Below are positions 6,611 to 12,186 of a stretch of DNA of 12,186 nucleotides, one piece after another. The notes beneath the pieces are model-generated. The model saw nothing but the letters and a program-made list of their open reading frames with translations, had not been told where the DNA came from and made no database searches. The stretch covers positions 1-12,186 of the forward strand of contig USKR01000013.1 of assembly GCA_900555215.1 (NCBI GenBank), in the 5' to 3' direction. Each line of letters starts with the position of its first letter. The first letter of the stretch is position 1. The DNA comes from an uncultured Ruminococcus sp. Lineage in GTDB: Bacteria > Bacillota > Clostridia > Lachnospirales > Lachnospiraceae. Position numbers and translations under genes: made by a program.

Positions 6611-7990
6611 CTAATCACTCCCTTTATCCTTACCATCCGGCATATTCAGCACAACCCTCAGGATAAATACATCTCCTTCCTGCCATGCCTCCATGCTTCC
6701 TTCGTATTTCTCCGCTATCAACTCAATGCTGTTGAGTCCGTAACTTTTCTCTATCCTTCCGGGTCCGGACCGCTGTATGCTTTTTCCCGGGCAGACTTTG
6801 TTCTCGATTTTGATCAAAATGCTCTGCCTGTACTGTTTCATCATAAAATTAATATACGCATCGCCGTCCGTACAGCCTGCCGCCGCTTTCAGAGCATTCT
6901 CCATTGCGTTTCCGATCAGTACAGTCATGTCCTTGATATCGAACAGATAGTCTTCTCTCACCTGTATATCGCAGCTGACATTTATCTTTGCTTCGTCAGC
7001 CTGTTGGATGTAGTAACTGAGCACACTGTCAATTACCGGATTACGGGACACTCTTCTCAGTTCGACATCATCCAGTTCCTTCATATAACTTCTGATATAT
7101 TCCTGCAGAGCCTCCGTACGCCCTTCTGACGCAAGCACTCCTAACGTACGGAAATGATGACGGAGGTTGTGGTGGAGGCGCCGCTCTCTGTCGATTCCTT
7201 CCCGGACATTTGCATACTGCATTTCATATGCGATCATTCGACTTTCTATCCTTTCCTTCTCCTGTTCCAGGATCATACAGAAAAAATAGATTACATAGGA
7301 AATGACGTTTGCCAGTAATATACAGATCAGCAGCACACTTTCATATATTTTCTCTTCCATTCTGGTCCGTATGCTGCGAAGCCCAACCTCCATCTGAAGC
7401 GCCACCATAGTCAAAACAACAATGAGCACAGAACAGACAGTAATCATAAACAGATTTTCCCGATTTGCATGTTCCAAACCACTCATATGGAACTTTTTCA
7501 GGAATGTATATACAAACGGGTAGGTCACAGCAGTGCATACCGCATAAATCATGAGACCGGCTTCACCATAAGGGGCGCCGTCGTCCCCGGCAATGACAAA
7601 AAATCTTGTGCCGATCTCATTTAATATATAGAGCGCGACTCCATACTCTATCACAAAAGTATAGAAAAGAATTTTGCCGCCTCTCTTTTCCCGGAAACTG
7701 TTAAAATAAACTATAGTCCCCACCAGAATATCTACTGAAAAAATAGTGTTGGCAATCCAGGTGACTGCCGCCTCGTCTACATTCTGCCATACCTGCGTGC
7801 CCAGAAAAACTGCCGTGCCCGCTGACACTAATATATAGAAAACCGTCAGCAGCAGCAATATCCGCCTTTTAGGGAACCGCAGGGCTTCCTGCCGGAACGG
7901 TACATAAAACAGAAACATCAGAGGGAGTATCTGGAGCAGATATCCGCAGAACTGTATGAACGAATAACCGCAGATGTCATAATTGATCAT
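6611..7990 (-). CDS. AgrC/ComD-like sensor histidine kinase (GHKL family)
   Basis: A 459-residue kinase with about seven membrane segments (roughly 11-30, 44-63, 82-98, 107-128, 145-163, 180-199, 218-240), a coiled dimerisation helix and a GHKL ATPase domain. The probable phosphorylated histidine is H278 in NLRHHFRTLG, at the position of the RHDY motif of AgrC-type kinases. The N box is GNAMENALKAA (N361, N365) and the G box is GPGRIEKSYGLNSIELI (409-425). Kinases of this class sense secreted peptides, so it may detect the exported product of the downstream cassette; that link is inferred. An AGGAG site six bases from the ATG lies over the last codons of the response regulator, and only three bases separate the two genes. 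No AgrB/AgrD pair is present in the window. Confidence 0.92.
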   Translation of the reverse strand: MINYDICGYSFIQFCGYLLQILPLMFLFYVPFRQEALRFPKRRILLLLTVFYILVSAGTAVFLGTQVWQNVDEAAVTWIANTIFSVDILVGTIVYFNSFREKRGGKILFYTFVIEYGVALYILNEIGTRFFVIAGDDGAPYGEAGLMIYAVCTAVTYPFVYTFLKKFHMSGLEHANRENLFMITVCSVLIVVLTMVALQMEVGLRSIRTRMEEKIYESVLLICILLANVISYVIYFFCMILEQEKERIESRMIAYEMQYANVREGIDRERRLHHNLRHHFRTLGVLASEGRTEALQEYIRSYMKELDDVELRRVSRNPVIDSVLSYYIQQADEAKINVSCDIQVREDYLFDIKDMTVLIGNAMENALKAAAGCTDGDAYINFMMKQYRQSILIKIENKVCPGKSIQRSGPGRIEKSYGLNSIELIAEKYEGSMEAWQEGDVFILRVVLNMPDGKDKGSD

Positions 7991-7993
7991 TGC

Positions 7994-8716
7994 TTACTCC
8001 TTCCTGGGGACTTCCATATAATGGCTGAATATATAGTCATTATATTTCCGTCTGTGCTCGCTGCGGTGATTTCTGCTCAGCATAAACGTTATCCCATCGA
8101 TCTCGCAGGAATCATAATTCATCCGCTCTACTGCATCCATGTTTACGATCACGCCCCTGCTGATCCGAAGGAACCTTTCATCCAGCTCTTCCTCAGCTTC
8201 CTGCATACTCTTGCGCACTTTCAGTTCTGCGCCTGTAGCCAGATGAACATATATGTAATTACGGGCACTCTCTATGTACAAAATCCGCCCGCTGGGCACT
8301 GTAACTTCCTGCCTGCTCACAGAGTCATAAAGTGAAACCGTACTCTCACCGGTCAGCCTGAATCTGTCCCGCAGTTCAATCAGCAATTCTTTTTTATATG
8401 GCTTAAGGAGATAATGAACCGCATTTAACTCGAATGCTTCCGGTCCGAACTCTCGGCTGCTGCTTACAAATACAAGCCTGATCTCCGGATATGCCTCCCG
8501 GATCTTCCGTCCGGTCTCTATCCCATCCATGCCATCCATATAAATATCAAGAAATACAAAATCATACTCCGGGTCTTTTCCAAGCTTCCAGAGGACCTCC
8601 TGCCCGCTTTGTGCCTCCTCAATCACCGGTTCTTTCCAGACCTCACTTATGTTCCGTATCAGTTCTTCTCTGTCTTCTTTTACATCGTCACAGACAATGA
8701 TCTTCGTTTCTCTCAA
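7994..8716 (-). CDS. LytTR-family response regulator (AgrA/ComE-like)
   Basis: A 240-residue regulator with a receiver domain (1-120) and a LytTR DNA-binding domain (about 130-235). Receiver residues are the acidic pair D10-D11, phosphoacceptor D57 (FVFLDIYMDGMDG) and K105 (LLKPY). The LytTR part shows ILYIESARNYIYVH and FLRISRGVIVNMDAVERM. The start is TTG at 8716: the frame is closed by a TGA two codons upstream and no ATG or GTG lies before the conserved KIIVCDD strand. GGTGA is six bases from the TTG. It heads the long run of genes, directly followed by its sensor kinase, and probably controls this operon. Confidence 0.93.
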   Translation of the reverse strand: MRETKIIVCDDVKEDREELIRNISEVWKEPVIEEAQSGQEVLWKLGKDPEYDFVFLDIYMDGMDGIETGRKIREAYPEIRLVFVSSSREFGPEAFELNAVHYLLKPYKKELLIELRDRFRLTGESTVSLYDSVSRQEVTVPSGRILYIESARNYIYVHLATGAELKVRKSMQEAEEELDERFLRISRGVIVNMDAVERMNYDSCEIDGITFMLSRNHRSEHRRKYNDYIFSHYMEVPRKE

Positions 8717-8727
8717 ATTTCTTCACC
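8714..8727 (-). promoter_or_regulatory. GGTGA ribosome binding site that fixes a TTG start
   Basis: GGTGA at 8723-8727 with a six-base spacer precedes TTG at 8714-8716. An in-frame TGA between them rules out any earlier start, so the response regulator begins with TTG. A weak start on the first gene of a regulator operon may keep its level low. Confidence 0.65.
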
Positions 8728-8743
8728 ATCTCTGTATCCCTGT

Positions 8744-8773
8744 TTTATACACAGTTCAGTAATATTTTACCAA
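8744..8773 (-). promoter_or_regulatory. Candidate promoter directly before the response-regulator operon
   Basis: TTGGTA (8768-8773) and TATAAA (8744-8749) are 18 bases apart, with transcription expected near 8737, about 20 bases before the TTG start. The -35 box overlaps the T-tract end of the upstream terminator. ACAGTTCAG on the plus strand (8751-8759), in the spacer, resembles one half-site of the repeats bound by AgrA-type LytTR regulators; I see no second copy at the usual spacing. Confidence 0.45.
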
Positions 8774-8810
8774 AAAGAGGGCTGACCGCCTCTGCGTTTC
8801 AGCCCTCTTT
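8771..8810 (-). terminator. Strong rho-independent terminator between LCP gene and response regulator
   Basis: A perfect 12-bp stem AAAGAGGGCTGA/TCAGCCCTCTTT (8799-8810 with 8774-8785) and a 13-base loop run into TTTTT on the minus strand. It would end transcription of the LCP gene, or of a short transcript starting at the 8901-8928 promoter. The plus-strand reading has only a three-T tail, so termination mainly serves the minus strand. Confidence 0.85.
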
Positions 8811-8894
8811 CATGCATTTCATCCCTCATAGCTGCCAAATCTGACTTTTTCGCGACGTTTATAATAACACGATCTCTCTTATCGCCAGGTATTT
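8774..8894 (-). ncRNA. Putative ~120-nt leader or small RNA between promoter and terminator
   Basis: A near-consensus promoter (8901-8928) would start RNA near 8894, and the terminator stem ends at 8774, giving about 120 bases with no convincing ribosome binding site. Besides the terminator, the RNA can form a small hairpin GCGAT/ATCGT near its 5' end. It matches no riboswitch consensus that I recognise. It may be a free small RNA, or a leader whose terminator attenuates the regulator-kinase operon. Confidence 0.35.
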
Positions 8895-8900
8895 GTTTGT

Positions 8901-8928
8901 ATTATATCATGAATTCACGGTTCATCAA
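8901..8928 (-). promoter_or_regulatory. Extended -10 promoter in the LCP-regulator spacer
   Basis: TTGATG (8923-8928), a 16-base spacer and TATAAT (8901-8906) preceded by TGA, i.e. an extended -10 element. It is the best promoter match in the window. It is 185 bases upstream of the response-regulator start and is followed by a terminator, so its RNA is either short or conditionally extended. Confidence 0.65.
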
Positions 8929-8995
8929 TTGGTCATTTGAGTATTCAATCTGTCTTATATTTGTGATTCTGATACCACACTGATACTCTATTGTC

Positions 8996-10450
8996 CTATT
9001 CACCGCCGTTTAATATACTGTTTATCATATTTTTGGCTTCCTGCACGCTGTTCTCATCCGGAATAACAATCGAGAGGATCTCACCGGGCGCCGAATATGT
9101 CTCGCCGCTTGACACCTGCCCGGTCGCAGTATAAGTTGTTATATTCCATGATGACATGTCTGAAAGCTGCATTCTGACAAGCTCTGCAATTTTCTCCTGC
9201 GGCATATTCGTCTCAAAGCTTCCCGATACTGCATCCATCACACTTGCATAATTTGTCAGAAGGGAAGAAGAAGCTGCCTTCTGGATAACCGCGCGGATCA
9301 CTTCCATCTGATTCCGCCCCCTCTGAATATCCCCTTCATCAAAACTGTACCTTTCTCTGGCAAAACTCAGCGCTTCCGTCCCATTGACCGTATTATATCC
9401 CTGATAAAATTCTCTGCCACCCGCGGTAAAATCATATTGAGAATACACATCCACTCCGCCCAGCGCATCAATGATCTGAGTGAATCCGGTAAAATTCACC
9501 CGAAGGTAATAATTGACATCCACTTCATAAAGCCGTTCCAACGCATCGATCGATGCATCCACACCATAAATGCCCGCATGTGTCAGCTTGTCCTTTGCGC
9601 CGCCGGTCACTGAATAGTCTACATAATAATCTCTCGGCGTGGATAAAAGCAGTACACTCTTTGTCTTTGTATTAACTACTGCAAGGATATTCACATCACT
9701 CCTTGAGCGTGCCGATACCTCTCCATATGTGTCGATCCCGCTCAGATACACAACAAAGGAATCGTTATCCTCCGACGGCTCCGCAATTGTTTCCGTCCCG
9801 GTCTCATGCGTATAAGACGCAATCTGACGCAGTCCGTCTGTCACCCATGCGTAATTGCCCGCATCCGCCGCAACTGAAACATACGCGCTGTTCAGGATAA
9901 CTGCTCTGATTTCCTGATCCTTCAATGCGTCAAGAAGCATAAACATGTCTCCGTATTCACTGAGATCCAGTTCCTTACCTAATTCTGTCTCTATATCAGC
10001 AACTGTCGCGTCTGTATTTTCTCTGTCCACAGCCTCCGCCATGCCAAACCGGTAATCTGCAGCATCTTTTATATTCTGGGCGGCATCGTCCGTCAGCACA
10101 TATACCCCGATCTCATCCGTCTCTGCTGTTACGCGTGCCACGTCACGGACCGTTTCATCTGCCTTCCCGATATAAAAACATGCGGTAATGCATCCTGCTG
10201 TAAGCAATACGCACAACACATCCGACACTACGGACCACGCTTTTCTCCTCTGCATCAGCGCAAAGAGTCCGCCCAGGACGGCGAGAATTCCCCCCAGCGC
10301 CGCCAGATATCCCGCCGGAACCATTCCCAGCCTGATACAGAAAGTCACAAGGATAACTGCTGCCACCGCATAGACAGACAGAAAAGAGTATCCCACCTTT
10401 CGGTATCGGCGCATTTTTTTATGCTTTTTCCCATTGGTACGCTCTTTCAT
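8996..10450 (-). CDS. LCP-family (LytR-CpsA-Psr) glycopolymer ligase
   Basis: A 484-residue protein with a basic cytoplasmic start, three membrane segments (about 22-40, 46-66, 73-94), an extracellular alpha/beta region (about 110-225) common in clostridial LCP proteins, and the catalytic LCP domain (about 233-395). Conserved residues are visible: R250/D252 (SRSDVNIL), R273/D274 (STPRDYYV), R317 (YYLRVNF), and R365/R367 and R377/R379 (LSFARERY, DIQRGRN). LCP enzymes transfer undecaprenyl-linked glycopolymers such as teichoic acid or capsule onto peptidoglycan on the outer face of the membrane. AAAGGAG lies seven bases before the ATG. The gene is 29 bases after the nucleotidyltransferase-like gene, so the two are probably co-transcribed. 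With the Wzz/BY-kinase at the left edge it marks this as a surface-polysaccharide locus. Confidence 0.95.
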   Translation of the reverse strand: MKERTNGKKHKKMRRYRKVGYSFLSVYAVAAVILVTFCIRLGMVPAGYLAALGGILAVLGGLFALMQRRKAWSVVSDVLCVLLTAGCITACFYIGKADETVRDVARVTAETDEIGVYVLTDDAAQNIKDAADYRFGMAEAVDRENTDATVADIETELGKELDLSEYGDMFMLLDALKDQEIRAVILNSAYVSVAADAGNYAWVTDGLRQIASYTHETGTETIAEPSEDNDSFVVYLSGIDTYGEVSARSRSDVNILAVVNTKTKSVLLLSTPRDYYVDYSVTGGAKDKLTHAGIYGVDASIDALERLYEVDVNYYLRVNFTGFTQIIDALGGVDVYSQYDFTAGGREFYQGYNTVNGTEALSFARERYSFDEGDIQRGRNQMEVIRAVIQKAASSSLLTNYASVMDAVSGSFETNMPQEKIAELVRMQLSDMSSWNITTYTATGQVSSGETYSAPGEILSIVIPDENSVQEAKNMINSILNGGE

Positions 10451-10479
10451 TTGATTTCTCCTTTTACTCTATGTACTTT

Positions 10480-11694
10480 TTACAGCCCGCAGCGCCGGAA
10501 AAAACGTCTCTGTTTTTCCACATATGCCCTGTCCTGCCGGCTGATCTGATCCGCCCGCTCAAGCTGTCCGCGGATATTTTCTCTCCGTTTCGTCCACACA
10601 TTCCACCACCGCTTTATCCACGCTGCCGGAAGCAGGAGCGGGCTGTTCAGCCGGGGGAAAACAGACTGCATCGTTTTATATGAAGGAAATATCACGCTTT
10701 TGAGGAACTGCACTCTGCTTCCATATCTCAGCGCATTATTTGCATAGTCATTTTCAGTATTACCAAAAATCCCGCCATTTACAATATATGCCTCCATCTC
10801 TTCCATTTTCTGCAGATACATACCGCTCCCTGTGTCTGTCGATTCCCGCCGGGGCCGGACGTCTTGCTGAACACAAGCGTCCCTTCGGGACTGAAGGGCG
10901 GGAGAAAACCACCTGTTGGCAATGCTTCGGATATTCTTCTCAAATCTATCGATCTTCAGTTTCTTAAGCTCTGACGCAACCTTTTCTTTATCCATCTCCG
11001 GAAGGCTGCTGAGGATATATATATCCAGTACCATGCGAATCCCGATACCGCCTCTGATAAAATGCTCGATTAGATGATACAGCGTGAACAGATAATGATC
11101 CTCCGGCGACATCTGCCAGCAGTACCGCCTTCCCTCTTCCGGGCAGGCCCGGTCCCAGATGTTCAGGAAGTACTCATATGCCCTGCTTTCCGAAGAAAGA
11201 AGCTCCTTGTGCATCTCTACGATCCGTCCGTCTTTTTCATAGTGGTCATGCTTTGACGCTTCCCCGCTCCAGGAATACCCCTGCTCCTTCATGACTCTTC
11301 GTAATTCGTCTGTCTGCTCCTTCTTATACAGTATATCAAGATCCCCCATAGTTCGAAGTTCCGATTCAGGATACAGTTTCTTTGTCCGAATCCCTTTCAG
11401 CGGAATACAATATATTCCGTTCTCTTCAAAAGCTTCCATAAGCTGCTCGATTTCCGCGGTCTGCCTAACATCCTCATAAACAGCTGCCGCAGCCTTGGGA
11501 AAGAAAATATCTTTACAGTCTCTCTCCATAAATATATCAAAATACTGCAGAAAAGGAAGCAGCCCCTGCTTCTGAGCATATTGGATGATCGCTTTTTTCT
11601 CGTCAGTGGACAAAGAGCGTAATTCTGTTGGAAGGATTTTATCTCCCAGAGCGCACCGCACCAGGGTGATCAAATAGGTTTGAAGAAGGGTCAT
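10480..11694 (-). CDS. Uncharacterised family-5 nucleotidyltransferase-like protein (NTP_transf_5)
   Basis: A 404-residue protein with the family's core: IPLKGIRTKKLYPESELRTM (K100, G101) followed by GDLDILY, where D118 and D120 are the likely metal-binding acidic pair. An all-helical region (199-262) and a tail containing EAYIVNGGIFGN follow. Members are thought to transfer a nucleotide, with unknown substrate, and recur in peptide-modification and polysaccharide loci, including HPr-kinase-related/PqqD systems, so it may belong to the cassette downstream or to the glycan pathway. Residues about 265-284 (PALQSRRDACVQQDV and onward) do not look like the family; they are encoded by a 60-base palindromic element inserted in frame. 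AAAGGA is eight bases before the ATG. Confidence 0.82.
   Translation of the reverse strand: MTLLQTYLITLVRCALGDKILPTELRSLSTDEKKAIIQYAQKQGLLPFLQYFDIFMERDCKDIFFPKAAAAVYEDVRQTAEIEQLMEAFEENGIYCIPLKGIRTKKLYPESELRTMGDLDILYKKEQTDELRRVMKEQGYSWSGEASKHDHYEKDGRIVEMHKELLSSESRAYEYFLNIWDRACPEEGRRYCWQMSPEDHYLFTLYHLIEHFIRGGIGIRMVLDIYILSSLPEMDKEKVASELKKLKIDRFEKNIRSIANRWFSPALQSRRDACVQQDVRPRRESTDTGSGMYLQKMEEMEAYIVNGGIFGNTENDYANNALRYGSRVQFLKSVIFPSYKTMQSVFPRLNSPLLLPAAWIKRWWNVWTKRRENIRGQLERADQISRQDRAYVEKQRRFFRRCGL
10844..10903. repeat. 60-bp cloverleaf-like palindromic element inserted in frame in the nucleotidyltransferase gene
   Basis: The outer arms TCCCGCC (10844-10850) and GGCGGGA (10897-10903) pair perfectly. 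Inside are two more hairpins: GGACG-t-CTTG with CAAGCGTCC (10857-10882, one bulge, 7-base loop) and CCCTTC with GAAGGG (10881-10898, slightly overlapping the others). The element is GC-rich and exactly twenty codons long, so the reading frame is kept. This shape is typical of small REP/MITE-like palindromes spread by transposases. No second copy is seen in this window. Confidence 0.6.
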
Positions 11695-11796
11695 TAAATA
11701 TTCCTTTCATAATTGTTCGCTATTCTTAAGTAAAATATTTCACATTTTAAGCCAGTATACAAGATGATAGAAACTATGCGTCTGGATTATTTTTTT

Positions 11797-11825
11797 ATAA
11801 TAGCACGGGGTGGGTAATTATACAA
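11797..11825 (-). promoter_or_regulatory. Candidate promoter of the nucleotidyltransferase-LCP unit
   Basis: TTGTAT (11820-11825), a 17-base spacer and TATTAT (11797-11802) lie just beyond the terminator of the surface-protein gene. Transcription would start near 11790, leaving a leader of about 95 bases. A second, weaker arrangement (TTGTAT, 17 bases, AATATT) lies nearer the gene, so the exact start is uncertain. Confidence 0.45.
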
Positions 11826-11830
11826 GCAAG

Positions 11831-11883
11831 AGAAAAAAGTCCCTCCTGCAAGTAACCTGTTATATTTACTTGCAGAAAGGACT
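11831..11883 (-). terminator. Rho-independent terminator of the surface-protein gene
   Basis: A perfect 10-bp inner stem CTGCAAGTAA/TTACTTGCAG (11846-11855 with 11866-11875, 10-base loop) is extended by AGTCC/GGACT (11838-11842 with 11879-11883) across a 3x3 internal loop. It is followed on the minus strand by TTTTTTCTC. It begins about 37 bases after the surface-protein stop. Confidence 0.8.
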
Positions 11884-11919
11884 ATATTTTCTAATTCTGT
11901 ATTACTGATGCACTAATTG

Positions 11920-12186
11920 TCAGTTCTTCCTGTTACACCCACTTCTTCTCCGGTTGATGGCAGCCGCCGCCGCAAAAAAGCTTACGGTCACCAATCCCAC
12001 AAGGGGCATTGCATTCGTCATGTCGCCAGTCCGGACAGCTCCTGTATCGGCATTATCAGACTTTTCTTTTCCGCTCTCATTGTCTGGCTTTTCCAATTTG
12101 GGGATTATTGTCTGCTCTTTCAACACAGTTCCACACACTGAGCAGTGACTTCCTTCGGTCTTTCCCTCCTGTGTAATAGTAGGTTC
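11920..12186 (-). CDS. C-terminal end of a sortase-anchored surface protein (5' part outside window)
   Basis: The frame is open from the right edge to the TGA at 11920-11922 (88 residues seen). It starts within a QEGKTEGSHCSVCGTVLK module, a C-x-x-C repeat frequent in large clostridial surface proteins. A charged linker (KLEKPDNESGKEKSDNADTG) leads to VRTGD, a noncanonical LPxTG-like sorting motif. A hydrophobic stretch (AMPLVGLVTVSFFAAAAAI) and a basic tail (NRRRSGCNRKN) complete a classic cell-wall sorting signal. The protein is probably linked to peptidoglycan by a sortase encoded elsewhere. The function of the missing N-terminal part cannot be judged. It forms a separate transcription unit closed by the terminator at 11831-11883. 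Confidence 0.85.
   Translation of the reverse strand, partial: EPTITQEGKTEGSHCSVCGTVLKEQTIIPKLEKPDNESGKEKSDNADTGAVRTGDMTNAMPLVGLVTVSFFAAAAAINRRRSGCNRKN

Noticed and set aside
6279..8716. Classical agr quorum-sensing locus
   Set aside because: The kinase and regulator resemble AgrC and AgrA, but no AgrB-type protease or AgrD-type peptide gene is present.
8767..8829. 20-codon frame (MRDEMHERGLKRRGGQPSFW) between the LCP gene and the response regulator; its frame is open from about 8893
   Set aside because: No ribosome binding site precedes the ATG, and its second half is formed by the terminator hairpin, so it is more likely a by-product of the RNA structure.

Overview
The window looks like part of a low-to-mid GC Gram-positive (Firmicutes/Clostridia, most likely Lachnospiraceae-type) chromosome. 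The reasons are strong AGGAGG-type ribosome binding sites, a sortase-type VRTGD sorting signal, a KTEGSHCSVCG-type surface repeat, an AgrC/AgrA-like two-component pair, an LCP ligase and a bacterial tyrosine kinase of cell-surface polysaccharide loci. The species cannot be fixed from the sequence. Every gene I can support lies on the minus strand, so the layout below runs from high to low coordinates.

Right edge (11920-12186): the C-terminal end of a sortase-anchored surface protein, closed by a rho-independent terminator (11831-11883). Next comes a two-gene unit with its own promoter: a family-5 nucleotidyltransferase-like protein (10480-11694), carrying a 60-bp cloverleaf-like palindrome inserted in frame, and an LCP-family glycopolymer ligase (8996-10450). 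A 279-bp spacer then holds an extended -10 promoter, a strong terminator about 90-120 bases downstream, and a second promoter just beyond that terminator. This could be a small RNA or an attenuated leader.

The long run that follows (8716 down to 1) is tightly packed: a LytTR response regulator (TTG start), a GHKL sensor kinase, a PqqD-like peptide chaperone, a radical SAM/SPASM maturase, a 114-residue unknown protein that is the best candidate substrate, an HPr-kinase-related kinase, an ABC exporter, a membrane-anchored protein with three Ig-like units, and a fused Wzz/BY-kinase that runs off the left edge. Gaps are 0-25 bases up to the HPr-kinase-related gene, then about 110 and 50 bases around the exporter, and the last two genes overlap by ATGA.

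Interpretation: the middle genes form an unassigned ribosomally made, post-translationally modified peptide (RiPP) system, with sensing (kinase/regulator), substrate delivery (PqqD), radical chemistry, a possible peptide kinase, and export. It sits in one apparent operon with the polysaccharide chain-length/tyrosine-kinase gene and next to an LCP ligase. The central part (about 4260-6470) is clearly AT-richer (28-43% GC in hand-counted rows) than its flanks (about 42-60%), and one boundary falls inside the HPr-kinase-related gene, which suggests a swapped or imported cassette.
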